A stretch of 64,000 nucleotides of DNA from Deinobacterium chartae (GTDB taxonomy: Bacteria > Deinococcota > Deinococci > Deinococcales > Deinococcaceae): assembly GCF_014202645.1 (NCBI RefSeq), contig NZ_JACHHG010000013.1, positions 33,608-97,607 on the forward strand, written 5' to 3'. Shown here piece after piece: positions 11,043 to 22,078 of the stretch. The position numbers and the translations under genes are program-made. How positions within the stretch are numbered: position 1 is the first letter of the stretch; the number at the start of each line of letters is the position of its first letter. A model generated the notes under the pieces. The model was not told the DNA's origin. It worked only from the letters and a program-made list of their open reading frames with translations, and searched no databases.

Positions 11043-12131
11043 ATGTTGAACCGTTTTCGTGATCTGGCACTGCTGTTCGCGGTTCTGGCCTCGAGCGAGG
11101 TCCTGGCTCAGGATCGCCGCCTGAACGTGCTGGACCCTACTTCGGCGACCAACCGCGAAATCACCGACCTGGTGATCTGGAGCTTGGTCTTCTCGGTGAT
11201 CGTTCTGCTCGGTACCGGAGGGGCCCTGTTCTACGCGGTCGCGAAGTTCCGGGCCAAACCCGGACAGACCGGTGACGCTCCGCAGTTTCACGGCAACAAC
11301 CGCCTCGAGGTGGTCCTGATCGCCGTACCTCTGCTGATCGTGACCATCTTGTCGATTCTCACCGCTCAGAGCATGGCGCGCCTCAACCGCGCCCCGGAGC
11401 CGGCCGTGGTGGTGGACGTCAAGGGCTGGCAGTTCTGGTGGGACTTTCACTACAAGAACGAGGGCATCCGCAACTCGAACGAGGTGGTGATCCCGGCGGG
11501 ACGTCCGGTGTTGTTCAACATCACCAGCGGTGACGTCATTCACTCGTTCTGGGCGACCTCGCTTGGCATCAAGCGCGACGCCATTCCGATGCAGAGCAAC
11601 CGTCTGGTCCTGACCGCAGAGGCACCCGGCGTCTATTACGGCCAGTGCGCCGAGCTGTGCGGCGCTTCGCACGCCAACATGCTGTTCCGCGTGATCGCGC
11701 TGCCCGCCGAGGAGTACGACGCCTGGGTGGCGAGTGTCAAGGCTTATCAGGCCCCCGCTCCGGCCAGCGCCAACCTGCAAAACGGTGAGCGGGTCTTCGC
11801 GGCGAACTGCGCGGCCTGCCACGCGATCCAGGGCACCAACTACAAAGGGGTGGCGGGTCCGGACCTGTCGTACTTCGGAGACCGCATCACCCTGGGGGCC
11901 GGCATCTGGCCCAACACCCGCGAATACCTGATTCCCTGGCTCAAGAACCCGCCCAAGGTCAAGCCCGGCGCCAAGATGCCCGCCTTCGACGGCAGCAAGA
12001 ACGCCACCGGGCAAGCCAGCGTCAAGCTCTCTGACCAGGAGATCGAGGATCTGGCCGCCTACCTCGAGAGCCTCAAACTCGAGGATTCGCGCTTCGACTT
12101 CAAGGCCCGTAAGGATCTGCAACTCAAGTAA
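11043..12131 (+). CDS. coxB: Cytochrome c oxidase subunit II with fused cytochrome c (caa3)
   Basis: This 362-residue precursor has a signal peptide to about A22, two membrane helices (about 42-66 and 89-110), and a cupredoxin domain with the full CuA ligand set H167, C202, E204, C206, H210 and M213. A C-terminal cytochrome c domain has CAACH at 256-260 and a likely axial Met at 312, the hallmark of caa3 oxidases. It accepts electrons and passes them to heme a of subunit I. AAAGGAG precedes ATG 11043; an ATG at 11013 overlapping the ctaB stop is the alternative and would only lengthen the signal peptide. Confidence 0.96.
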   Translation: MLNRFRDLALLFAVLASSEVLAQDRRLNVLDPTSATNREITDLVIWSLVFSVIVLLGTGGALFYAVAKFRAKPGQTGDAPQFHGNNRLEVVLIAVPLLIVTILSILTAQSMARLNRAPEPAVVVDVKGWQFWWDFHYKNEGIRNSNEVVIPAGRPVLFNITSGDVIHSFWATSLGIKRDAIPMQSNRLVLTAEAPGVYYGQCAELCGASHANMLFRVIALPAEEYDAWVASVKAYQAPAPASANLQNGERVFAANCAACHAIQGTNYKGVAGPDLSYFGDRITLGAGIWPNTREYLIPWLKNPPKVKPGAKMPAFDGSKNATGQASVKLSDQEIEDLAAYLESLKLEDSRFDFKARKDLQLK

Positions 12132-12154
12132 TCGCGAGGCGGTGAGGAGGAGAA

Positions 12155-14554
<2,400 letters not shown>

Positions 14555-14576
14555 GTCGGCCCCAATCCCTGAACTG

Positions 14577-14612
14577 AAGACGGCGGGGCCCGGGTTCGGG
14601 CCCCGCCGTCTT
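14577..14612 (+). terminator. Strong hairpin between coxA and sco
   Basis: Sixteen perfectly paired bases on each side of a GGTT loop end in CTT, only 11 bases before the sco ATG. It is likely a partial terminator or a decay barrier that keeps oxidase mRNA above copper-chaperone mRNA. Confidence 0.75.
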
Positions 14613-14623
14613 GATGGAGAGAG

Positions 14624-15202
14624 ATGAAACAGATCTGGCCCTGGCTGCTCGCATCGCTGCTCGTGATTGCCGCCTATTTCGGCTACCGTGCCCTGGCACG
14701 GCCCGAGCTGCGCGGCACTCCGGTGCAGGCTCAGCCGCTGGTGACCAGCGCGGCTCTTACAGGATCCGACGGGCGCACGCACCGCCTCGAGGACTTCCGG
14801 GGCAAGGTAACGCTGGTATTTTTCGGTTACGCGAACTGCCCGGACGTGTGCCCGCTGACGCTGGGCAACCTGGCGCGCACCTACGAGGACCTGGGAAGCC
14901 CCAGGGACTTGCAGGTCGCCATGATCACGGTGGACCCGGAAAACGACACGCCCGGGCGGCTGCGCAGCTACATGAAGCAGTTCAATCCCGCCTTCTTGGG
15001 CCTGACCGGTGAGCCGTCCGAGATCGCCCGCACGGCCGCCGCGTTCTACGTGTTCTCGAACAACCGCGGGGGCGGGCTGGTGGACCACTCGGACCAGGTG
15101 ATGGTGGTGGACCGCCAGGGACGGCTGCGCCTGATCTACAACCAGGAGAAGTTGGGGCGGGGCGAGTTGCACGCTGACTTGCCGGAGATCTTGCGGTGGT
15201 AG
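14624..15202 (+). CDS. Sco1/SenC copper chaperone for CuA
   Basis: This 192-residue membrane-anchored thioredoxin-fold protein delivers copper to the CuA site of subunit II or keeps its cysteines reduced. An N-terminal membrane helix (about 4-20) is followed by the copper motif CPDVC in YANCPDVCPLTLGNL and the third ligand His in LVDHSDQVMVV. GGAGAGAG precedes the ATG. It is directly downstream of the oxidase genes across a strong hairpin and overlaps the next gene by seven bases, so copper delivery is encoded as a unit. Confidence 0.93.
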   Translation: MKQIWPWLLASLLVIAAYFGYRALARPELRGTPVQAQPLVTSAALTGSDGRTHRLEDFRGKVTLVFFGYANCPDVCPLTLGNLARTYEDLGSPRDLQVAMITVDPENDTPGRLRSYMKQFNPAFLGLTGEPSEIARTAAAFYVFSNNRGGGLVDHSDQVMVVDRQGRLRLIYNQEKLGRGELHADLPEILRW

Positions 15203-15735
15203 GCGGGGCGTTCCTCAGGGCCGCGCGGTATGCGGCGGCGGCCCTGCTGCTGGGCTGGGCGGGTGTGGCGCACGCGCACGCCGGGCACCTCGAGGTGGAG
15301 GACTTGCGCATCGTGCGTGACGGTGCGGCGAACTACCTCGAGGCGCAGATCAGCTACCCGGCTTCGGACACGCCGCTCGCGCTGACGGCGGTGGCGACCG
15401 GCAGCGCGAGCGGCCGCCTCGAGCTGCGTTCTGGCGCGGCTTACCGCGCGGCCACACGCGTTCCGGTAGCGGGCGGGATTACCTCGCTGGGCGTATCGAC
15501 GCGTTACCGGGTGGTGCTGCCCGGCGAGTACGCGGCGGGCAGCCGGGTGCCGGTGACGCTGCTGTTCGGCGGCGGCGCGCTGCTGACCCTCGAGGCGGAG
15601 GTGGAGGGCAGTCCGCCCTCCCCTCCCCTGCTGGGCTGGGCGATGCTGGTGCTGGCGGTGCTGACCGCCCTGGGGTCTCTTGAGCTGTGGCGGCGGCACC
15701 TGCGGAGCGGTCATCGGGGGCGGACCGCGCTGTAG
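15196..15735 (+). CDS. PCu(A)C-like copper-binding membrane protein
   Basis: This 179-residue protein has a GTG start overlapping the sco stop, a signal peptide with cleavage near AHA, and a beta-sandwich of about 110 residues. The GGITSL...RYRVVLPGEYAAG pattern resembles the PCu(A)C (DUF461) copper chaperone fold. A C-terminal membrane helix (LLGWAMLVLAVLTALGSLEL) is followed by a basic tail. The full HxnMx21HxM ligand set of classic PCu(A)C proteins is not evident; the mature HAHAGH start offers His ligands instead. Coupling to sco supports a copper-delivery role. Family assignment is moderate. Confidence 0.7.
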   Translation: MVGGAFLRAARYAAAALLLGWAGVAHAHAGHLEVEDLRIVRDGAANYLEAQISYPASDTPLALTAVATGSASGRLELRSGAAYRAATRVPVAGGITSLGVSTRYRVVLPGEYAAGSRVPVTLLFGGGALLTLEAEVEGSPPSPPLLGWAMLVLAVLTALGSLELWRRHLRSGHRGRTAL

Positions 15736-15756
15736 ACCCGCCGGTCTCTTTCTGCT

Positions 15757-15778
15757 GGGGCGGCCGTTGGGCCGCCCC
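15757..15778 (+). terminator. Terminator of the oxidase-assembly operon
   Basis: GGGGCGGCC and GGCCGCCCC pair around GTTG, followed by a T-rich stretch. Confidence 0.7.
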
Positions 15779-15858
15779 GCTGGATTTGTTTGGGGGCAGA
15801 AAACGCGGTTCGTAATACGCTTTGTGGCGCAATCCGCCCCTTCGTTTTGCTCATGACG

Positions 15859-15864
15859 TAAAAT
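15859..15864 (+). promoter_or_regulatory. Leaderless promoter of ruvB
   Basis: TAAAAT ends eight bases before ATG 15873, so translation should start at or near the 5' end of the mRNA. Confidence 0.6.
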
Positions 15865-15872
15865 GGAAGCAC

Positions 15873-16841
15873 ATGGAATTCGATCCTGCATCCCGCCCGA
15901 AAACGCTCGCCGAGTACGTCGGACAGGAGCGCCTCAAGAGCAAGCTGTCGGTCTACCTGCAGGCAGCCAAGTCGCGCGGCGAGGCACTCGACCATACGCT
16001 GCTGTTCGGCCCGCCCGGCCTGGGCAAGACCACGCTGTCGCACATCATCGCCTACGAGATGGGCGTGAACATCCGGGTCACCTCGGGCCCCGCCATCGAG
16101 AAGCCCGGCGACCTCGCCGCGATCCTCACCAACTCCCTCGAGGAAGGCGACGTGCTGTTTATCGACGAGATCCACCGCCTGGGCCGGGTGGCCGAAGAGC
16201 ACCTGTACCCGGCGATGGAGGACTTCAAACTCGATATCGTGCTGGGCCAGGGCCCGGCGGCCCGCACCATCGAGTTGCCACTGCCGCGCTTCACCCTGAT
16301 CGGGGCCACCACCCGCCCCGGACTGATCACCGCGCCCATGCGCTCGCGCTTCGGCATCATCGAGCACCTCGAGTACTACACGGCCGAGGAGCTGGCCCAG
16401 GGCCTGATGCGCGACGCACGCCTGTCGGGCTACGCCATTCAGGAGGAGGCTGCCCTGGAGATCGGAGCGCGCTCGCGCGGCACCATGCGCATCGCCAAAC
16501 GCTGGCTGCGCCGCGTGCGCGACTACGCCGAGGTGGCCGGAGAACGCGAGATCACCCTCGAGCGGGCCCACGAGAGCCTAGACCGCCTGGGAATCGATTC
16601 GGCCGGCCTCGACGAGCGCGACCTCAAGCTGCTCGAGGCCCTGATCCTGCGCTTCGCGGGCGGCCCGGTGGGCCTGGATACCCTGGCGACCGCGCTGTCC
16701 GAGGACGCCGCCACCCTCGAGGAGGTGTACGAACCCTACCTGATCCAGCTGGGCTTCATCAAACGCACCCCGCGCGGGCGCGTGGCGACCGCGCACGCCT
16801 ACGAGCACCTGGGTCTGCCCGCTCCTGCCTGGGAGGAGTAA
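15873..16841 (+). CDS. ruvB: Holliday junction branch-migration helicase RuvB
   Basis: This 322-residue AAA+ motor has Walker A GPPGLGKT at 46-53, Walker [10 protein letters not shown], a sensor 1 GATTRPG, arginine-finger region and C-terminal winged helix ending near RTPRGRVAT. With RuvA it drives branch migration of Holliday junctions in recombinational repair. ATG 15873 is chosen because the family starts at this [14 protein letters not shown] N-terminus and a TAAAAT -10 box lies just upstream. It is monocistronic; ruvA and ruvC are not in the window. Confidence 0.97.
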   Translation: MEFDPASRPKTLAEYVGQERLKSKLSVYLQAAKSRGEALDHTLLFGPPGLGKTTLSHIIAYEMGVNIRVTSGPAIEKPGDLAAILTNSLEEGDVLFIDEIHRLGRVAEEHLYPAMEDFKLDIVLGQGPAARTIELPLPRFTLIGATTRPGLITAPMRSRFGIIEHLEYYTAEELAQGLMRDARLSGYAIQEEAALEIGARSRGTMRIAKRWLRRVRDYAEVAGEREITLERAHESLDRLGIDSAGLDERDLKLLEALILRFAGGPVGLDTLATALSEDAATLEEVYEPYLIQLGFIKRTPRGRVATAHAYEHLGLPAPAWEE

Positions 16842-16936
16842 CGAGGCGATGCCCGGCCAGGCGGCATCTGCTCATCGGCAACCCCATACCCGATCCGGGC
16901 GCGGTTTTCGTACAACACAGCGGGCTGTTTGTAAGG

Positions 16937-16942
16937 TAAATT
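16937..16942 (+). promoter_or_regulatory. Leaderless promoter of the DUF4388 gene
   Basis: TAAATT lies seven bases before ATG 16950, and no Shine-Dalgarno sequence is present. Confidence 0.55.
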
Positions 16943-16949
16943 CATTTCT

Positions 16950-18002
16950 ATGTTAGCGGGCCTCCTGCGGCAACTGCCGCTCGCCGAGCTGTTCGGTATC
17001 ATCCAGACCGGTCGCAAGACCGGCGTGCTGATCATCCGGCACGGCGAGCAGGGCGCGCGCATCCACTTCGAAAACGGACGCATCATCTACGCCCGGGTCC
17101 TCGAGGGCCCCAACCTGGGCGAGTACCTGATGCGCATGGAGCTGCTCGACGCGTTGCAGCTGCAGGAACTGGTCTCGCTGCAAAAGCACGAGAACCCCGA
17201 TACCCCGCTGGGCCTGCTGGCCCGCAACCGCGGGCTGATCCTCGAAGATCAGCTGCTGCAGGCCCTGCACGCCCAAATCAGCGACGCGGTGACCGAAGTG
17301 CTGCGCTGGGCCCAGCGCCCACGCACCGAGTTCCGCTTCGAGGAAATCGGCCCGGACTCCTCGCAGGTGCCTACCGAGCACCGCTTCGACCCGCAGGCCA
17401 TCTTGCTCGAGGCCACGCGGCGCATGGACGAGTGGAGCCAGGGGCAGGTCGAGTCCTGGCAGGTGCTGCGCCGCGTGGAAGACCGTCCGGGCAACCTCAG
17501 CCTCGAGGACTGGGAACTGGTGGGGCTGGTCGACGGACAGCGATCGAGTGCTTCGATCGCCGCCGAATTCGATCTGGCCGAGGGCGAGGTGTACCGCCGC
17601 CTGTACCAGTTGGTGGAACGCCGCATCCTCGAGGTGCTCCCGGTCCGCCCCGAGGATCCCTTCGTTTTGGTGGTGAGCCCGAGCGCCACCTTGCGGCGGC
17701 TGTGCACGCTGCTGCTCACCCGCGCCCGCTACCGCGCCGTGACCGCCGCGAGCCTCGAGCGGGCCGCGGCGGTTCTCGAACAGACCTTTGTGAGTGCGGC
17801 CGTGATCGACTCGCGACAGCCGCTGAACGATGCGCGCACCCTGCGCGCCGTGCGCGGACGCGCGTACCTGCCGATCATCGTGCTGACCAACGAGACGCAA
17901 GGGCTGCGCGCCCGGCTCGCACGGCTGCGCTACGTATCCAAACCGCTGCTCGAGGAGCCGTTTCTCGAGACCGTGGCGCAAGTTGCGCGCCGCGCCCTGT
18001 GA
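16950..18002 (+). CDS. DUF4388 (PATAN) protein with degenerate receiver domain
   Basis: This 350-residue protein begins with a DUF4388/PATAN domain (about 1-130: GLLRQLPLAELFGIIQTGRKTG, then GARIHFENGRIIYA), known from bacterial signalling proteins of gliding and motility systems. A helical middle follows. The C-terminal 120 residues fold like a response-regulator receiver: LVVSPSATLRR at strand 1, AAVIDSRQP around a possible phospho-Asp, IVLTNE and YVSKPL with the conserved Lys. The acidic pair normally at strand 1 is missing (VSPS), so phosphorylation is doubtful and it may be a pseudo-receiver. No kinase lies nearby. Confidence 0.75.
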   Translation: MLAGLLRQLPLAELFGIIQTGRKTGVLIIRHGEQGARIHFENGRIIYARVLEGPNLGEYLMRMELLDALQLQELVSLQKHENPDTPLGLLARNRGLILEDQLLQALHAQISDAVTEVLRWAQRPRTEFRFEEIGPDSSQVPTEHRFDPQAILLEATRRMDEWSQGQVESWQVLRRVEDRPGNLSLEDWELVGLVDGQRSSASIAAEFDLAEGEVYRRLYQLVERRILEVLPVRPEDPFVLVVSPSATLRRLCTLLLTRARYRAVTAASLERAAAVLEQTFVSAAVIDSRQPLNDARTLRAVRGRAYLPIIVLTNETQGLRARLARLRYVSKPLLEEPFLETVAQVARRAL

Positions 18003-18112
18003 GCGGGCCTATCCCTCGAGGCCAGCGGCGGGCTGCACCCGGACTCTGTGCGCCCACCCGAACGTGCTAGGCTGCTCGTAACAGCCCCGGCCATACCGCG
18101 TTATCGATCATT

Positions 18113-18158
18113 CTGGCGTCACCATGGGGTCTGTACTTTGTTGGAGTACGGACGCCAG
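18113..18158 (+). repeat. Nested inverted repeats in the ScyD-like leader
   Basis: CTGGCGTC (18113-18120) pairs with GACGCCAG (18151-18158). Inside it GTCTGTACT (18129-18137) pairs 8/9 with AGTACGGAC (18145-18153). It is either an operator or an RNA structure just before the ribosome site. Confidence 0.55.
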
Positions 18159-18205
18159 GACCAGAACGGGTCTGCCCGCAACATCCGGCGTCCACGGAGG
18201 AACGT

Positions 18206-19300
18206 ATGAAGAACGTATCTCTGAAGTTCGCCCTGATCGCCACGCTCGCCCTGACCGTCGCCTCCGCGCAGACCGCCCCCACCCCGGCCGGAGATCGGCT
18301 CGGCGGCGGCTTTAACGGACCGCAAGGGGTGCTGGTCGGCCCCGACGGGGTGTACGTGATCGACTCGGGCGTGGGCGGCGACGCTACGATCAACGTCCGC
18401 AGCCCCGAAGGCACTGTGGGTCCGGCCAAGTTCGGTGAGTCGGCGCGCGTGGTGCGGGTAGCGCCCGACGGCACCCAGACCGTGATTGCCACCTTGCCCT
18501 CGCTGCTGGGCGGGATGGAAGCAGTAGGCGGCGCGCGCCTGGCCTGGCTGGGCAACACCCTGTACGCCACCAGCGGCGACTGGAGCGAGGCCAACGAAGG
18601 CAGCCGTCCGGCCAAGATGAGCGCGGTCGTCCGGCTCGAGGGGGGCAGCGCGACCGAGGTCGCCAATACCTGGGACCTCGAGGCGACCCGGAACCCGGAC
18701 GGTTACGAGAAGTACTCGCATCCCTACGCCATGGCAGCCGGTCCGGACGGCAAGCTGTGGGTGGCCGACGCCGGGGCCAACAACCTGCTGCGGGTGGATC
18801 CGGCCAGCGGCGTGGTCGAACTGGTTGCGGTGATGCCGGCCCAGCCGTCTGCGCAGGCGAACCCGGGGCGCGGCGGCAAATCCGAGTCGGACGCGGTGCC
18901 CACCGGGCTCGCCTTTGGAGACGACGGCAGCGCGTACGTGGCGCTGCTGCCCGGCTCGTTCATGCCCGAGGCCGCCAAGGTGTACCGGGTCAGTGGCGCG
19001 GGAGAGGTCAGCGAGTACGCGGGCGGCCTCTCGACCGTCACCGACTTGCGCAGGGGCCCCGACGGCAACCTGTACGCCACCCAGCTGGGCCAGTTCGGGG
19101 AGCAGGGCCCGGTGCCCGGTAGCGGCAGCGTGGTCCGGGTGGTACCGGGCGGCAAGCCCGAAGTGGTGATCTCGGGCCTGACCCTGCCCTCCTCGCTCGA
19201 CTTCAACGCGGACGGCGACGTTTACGTGGTGACCGGAGCGCTGGGTGCGCCGGGCAGCGGCGAGCTGATGGTCTTCAAGGGCGTGGCGGCCAAGAAGTAA
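18206..19300 (+). CDS. ScyD/ScyE-like secreted beta-propeller protein
   Basis: This 364-residue protein has a signal peptide (MKNVSLKFALIATLALTVASA) and repeated NHL-like blades such as GPQGVLVGPDGVYVIDSG, MAAGPDGKLWVADAG, GLAFGDDGSAYVA and LRRGPDGNLYATQLG. This corresponds to the ScyD/ScyE family, named after scytonemin-cluster proteins, but no other scytonemin genes are present. Substrate and role are unknown; a secreted binding or lactonase-like propeller is the limit of what can be said. GGAGG lies six bases before the ATG, and a good terminator follows, so it is a single-gene unit. Confidence 0.8.
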   Translation: MKNVSLKFALIATLALTVASAQTAPTPAGDRLGGGFNGPQGVLVGPDGVYVIDSGVGGDATINVRSPEGTVGPAKFGESARVVRVAPDGTQTVIATLPSLLGGMEAVGGARLAWLGNTLYATSGDWSEANEGSRPAKMSAVVRLEGGSATEVANTWDLEATRNPDGYEKYSHPYAMAAGPDGKLWVADAGANNLLRVDPASGVVELVAVMPAQPSAQANPGRGGKSESDAVPTGLAFGDDGSAYVALLPGSFMPEAAKVYRVSGAGEVSEYAGGLSTVTDLRRGPDGNLYATQLGQFGEQGPVPGSGSVVRVVPGGKPEVVISGLTLPSSLDFNADGDVYVVTGALGAPGSGELMVFKGVAAKK

Positions 19301-19312
19301 GCTGTGCCGCCG

Positions 19313-19345
19313 GGGCCCGCCTGCTCAGGCGGGCCCGTTCTTTTT
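19313..19345 (+). terminator. Rho-independent terminator after the ScyD-like gene
   Basis: GGGCCCGCCT and AGGCGGGCCC form a 10-bp stem around GCTC, followed by GTTCTTTTT. Confidence 0.9.
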
Positions 19346-19441
19346 CATGTTGATTTTCGGTACAAGCGATGTTTTTCCGGCTTATTGGTGTATTGTGAAC
19401 ATTATCTGAGCAGCACCGGAGCGCAATCTTATCCTCCTCCG

Positions 19442-19470
19442 TTGTCCCCGGGCAACAAGAGGAGTATCCT
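19442..19470 (+). promoter_or_regulatory. Candidate dnaG promoter
   Basis: TTGTCC (19442-19447) and TATCCT (19465-19470) are separated by 17 bases. The predicted leader to ATG 19534 is about 57 bases and holds a GGAG ribosome site. Confidence 0.5.
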
Positions 19471-19533
19471 GTAAGTCTAGCGTTCTGCTCCCCAGCCGGG
19501 GGGCAGCGTTCTCATTTAGTGGAGTTCCCCGTC

Positions 19534-21324
19534 ATGAGCAGCAAGGACGAAATTCGCGCCAGACTCGACCTCGCCGCCCTCATCGGCGAGTACGTGCAGC
19601 TCAAACCGGTCGGAGGCAACCGCTTCAAGGGACTCTGCCCGTTTCACAAGGAAAAGACCCCGTCTTTTCAGGTGGACGCTGCGCGCGGGTACTACTACTG
19701 CTTCGGCTGCAAGGCAGGCGGGGACGGCTTCTCGTTCCTGATGGCGATCGAGAACCTCTCGTTCGGCGACGCCCTCGAGAAACTCGCGGACCGCACCGGC
19801 GTCACCCTCGAGCGCAAACCGCAGGAGAAGCACAACCGCGATCTGTACGAGATCAACGAGCTGGCCCTGGGCTTTTTCCGCGATGCCCTGGCCTCCGAAG
19901 CCGGGGCCGAGGCGCGCGCCTACCTCGAGCGGCGCGGGGTGAGTCCGCAGCTGCAAGAAGACTTCGAGCTGGGTTTTGCCCCGGCGGGCTGGGACGCCCT
20001 GCTCAAGCACGCCAAGGCCCGCAGCGTGTCCGAACTGCAACTGCTGCAGGCCGGTCTGCTCTCCGAAGCCCCCGACACCGGGCGCATCTACGACCGCTTC
20101 CGCAACCGCCTCATGTTCCCGATCCGCGACCACCTCGGCCGCCTGGTCGGCTTCGGCGGGCGGGTCCTGGACGACTCCAAACCCAAGTACCTCAACACGC
20201 CCGAAACCGAGATCTTCAAGAAGGGCGAACTGATGTACGGCCTGGCGCGCGCGCGCAACGAGGCGGCGCGCAGCGGCGAGGTGGTGGTGGTCGAGGGTTA
20301 CATGGACGTCATCGCCATGCACCAGCACGGCTTCACCCACGCGGTCGCCACGCTGGGCACCGCCCTCACCGCCGACCACGGTGCGCTGCTGGCTCGCTTG
20401 GGCGTCAGCCGCATCGCCCTGATGTTCGACTCGGACGCGGCCGGACAGAAAGCCACCCTCGCGGGGCTTGACCAGATGATCGGCTCGCGCTTCCTGGTGC
20501 GCGCCCTGACGCTGCCCAGCGGCAAGGACGCTGCCGACGCGCTGCTCGCCGGGGACCTCGAGGGCGTCCGCCAGGCCCTTTCGGGCGGGCTCTCCGAGGT
20601 GGATTTCCGCATCCACAGCGCCCTGGCGCAGTACGACGTGCGCAGCCCCGAGGGCAAGCGCGGCTTTCTGATGTCGCTGCTGCCGCGCATGCAGAGCCTC
20701 GACCTGCTCGACGAGGTTGCCCAGCGCATCCGCTCGCGCGCCGCCGAGGCGCTGGGCATCGACGAACGCCGACTCATCGAGTGGATCGAGAGCCGCGCCA
20801 AGCGCAAGACCCTCACCGACGTTCATGTGGCCGGCATGACCCAAGACGCGCGCCCCAGCGAGGAGCGCCGCGAGATGTTCCTGGCCCAGCAGATCCTGCA
20901 AGATCCCACCCTGCTCGGCAAGCTCGAGGGCGGCGTGCCCTTCCGCAACCGTCTGGCCCAGGAGATCGTGGACGTCGCGCGCCACGCCGCCTCGAGAGAG
21001 CAGATCCTCGAGCACTTCCGGGGCCGACCCGAGGAGAAGCAGGTGTTCGAGGCGATGTTCGGGGCCGGGACCTACGACCTGCTGCCCGGAGACCACAACG
21101 CCGAACTGGTCGAGAAGCTGATGGCCGAAAACCGCGAGCTGTCGCTGAAAGAAACCGAGTCGCGCCTGACCGAGAGCCAGTTGCGCGCCGAGATCGCCCG
21201 CCTCAAGGCCGCCCTGGCCCAGGCTCAGGCAGCCGAGCAACTCGGGCTGCTGTCACAGATCAGCGAGCTGCAGCGCGCCATCGAGGCCGAACGCCGCTCG
21301 AGGAAGCTCAAGGGGCGCGCTTGA
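19534..21324 (+). CDS. dnaG: DNA primase DnaG
   Basis: This 596-residue primase makes RNA primers for replication. The N-terminal zinc finger has C35, H38, C56 and C59 (LCPFH and CFGC). The RNA-polymerase core contains the Toprim motifs VVVVEGYMDVIA and LMFDSDAAGQKA, with the acidic metal-binding residues intact. The C-terminal DnaB-interacting helical domain is followed by a coiled-coil, Glu/Arg-rich tail of about 90 residues. ATG 19534 is chosen because GGAG lies nine bases upstream; a GTG five codons earlier is less likely. rpoD is not adjacent, unlike the classic rpsU-dnaG-rpoD operon. Confidence 0.96.
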   Translation: MSSKDEIRARLDLAALIGEYVQLKPVGGNRFKGLCPFHKEKTPSFQVDAARGYYYCFGCKAGGDGFSFLMAIENLSFGDALEKLADRTGVTLERKPQEKHNRDLYEINELALGFFRDALASEAGAEARAYLERRGVSPQLQEDFELGFAPAGWDALLKHAKARSVSELQLLQAGLLSEAPDTGRIYDRFRNRLMFPIRDHLGRLVGFGGRVLDDSKPKYLNTPETEIFKKGELMYGLARARNEAARSGEVVVVEGYMDVIAMHQHGFTHAVATLGTALTADHGALLARLGVSRIALMFDSDAAGQKATLAGLDQMIGSRFLVRALTLPSGKDAADALLAGDLEGVRQALSGGLSEVDFRIHSALAQYDVRSPEGKRGFLMSLLPRMQSLDLLDEVAQRIRSRAAEALGIDERRLIEWIESRAKRKTLTDVHVAGMTQDARPSEERREMFLAQQILQDPTLLGKLEGGVPFRNRLAQEIVDVARHAASREQILEHFRGRPEEKQVFEAMFGAGTYDLLPGDHNAELVEKLMAENRELSLKETESRLTESQLRAEIARLKAALAQAQAAEQLGLLSQISELQRAIEAERRSRKLKGRA

Positions 21325-21350
21325 AGTGCCCGCCCGCCCGCGAAACCCAA

Positions 21351-21385
21351 AACCAGCCGAGGACCTTTAGGGTCCTCGGCTGGTT
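21351..21385. terminator. Bidirectional terminator between dnaG and yqgE
   Basis: Fifteen-base arms (21351-21365 and 21371-21385) pair perfectly around TTTAG, flanked by A-rich and T-rich ends, serving both convergent genes. Confidence 0.88.
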
Positions 21386-21393
21386 TCGGGCCC

Positions 21394-21927
21394 TCAGGCC
21401 TGGGCGCTGCCCGGTACGATCAGGTGGAAATCCACTCCCAGCGACTCGAGGGCGGCGTGCCAGCGCCGCTCGACCGGCAGGTCGAACACCCACGAGGAAT
21501 CCCCGTTGGCCCACAGCCAGTGGCCTTCGGCGCACTCTTTCTCGAGCTGCCCCGGACCCCAGCCGGCGTAACCGAGAAACACCTCGAAGGTGGGGGTGTC
21601 GGCGGCCTCTGCGAGCCCCTCGAGGATCACCGAGGAGGTGGTGAGCCACAAATCCGGCCCGATCTGCGTTTCCCCGGGCAGCCCGGTCGGTCGGCGGTAC
21701 AGGCACCAACCGGCCTGCGGCTGCACCGGGCCGCCCAGGTAGACGGGCTTGCGGTGGCTGCCCAGCCCCAGCACCTCGTCGAGCGCGTGCTCGGTGGGCA
21801 GGTTGATGACTAAACCGAGTGCCCCCTCCTGATTGTGTTCGAGCATCAGGATTAGCCGTTCGGAGAACAGGGAGCTCCCCAGATGGGGGCTGGCGACCAG
21901 AAATGTCAGGTCCTCTGCGGCGGTCAT
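21394..21927 (-). CDS. yqgE: YqgE/AlgH family protein (DUF179)
   Basis: This 177-residue protein matches YqgE/AlgH: LTFLVASPHLGSSLFSERLILMLEHN at the N-terminus, GALGLVINLPTEH, YLGGPVQP and FLGYAGWGPGQLEKE blocks. The fold is a compact alpha-beta protein and the molecular function is unresolved; it is sometimes described as a transcriptional regulator without firm evidence. GGAGGG eight bases before ATG 21927 sets the start, and the longer reading frame runs into the promoter. It stands between two terminators, so it is monocistronic. Confidence 0.9.
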   Translation of the reverse strand: MTAAEDLTFLVASPHLGSSLFSERLILMLEHNQEGALGLVINLPTEHALDEVLGLGSHRKPVYLGGPVQPQAGWCLYRRPTGLPGETQIGPDLWLTTSSVILEGLAEAADTPTFEVFLGYAGWGPGQLEKECAEGHWLWANGDSSWVFDLPVERRWHAALESLGVDFHLIVPGSAQA

Positions 21928-22037
21928 ATGGGCTTCCCTCCGGTTACGTCTTGAACGAGTTCCTGTGAGTTCAGTGTACGGCAGCGCAAGATGAAGAGCC
22001 TGCATCAAGCCTGAAGACTCCGGATGGTAAAGAAAAC

Positions 22038-22067
22038 CGGAACGCCCCGCGCGGGCGGGGCGTTCCG
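22038..22067 (-). terminator. Terminator of lon
   Basis: A 13-bp stem (22038-22050 with 22055-22067) is followed on the minus strand by GTTTTCTTTA. Confidence 0.88.
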
Positions 22068-22078
22068 AGCAGCAAGGC

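Noticed and set aside
18206..19300. Part of a scytonemin biosynthesis cluster
   Set aside because: Only the propeller is similar; no scytonemin or aromatic condensation genes surround it.
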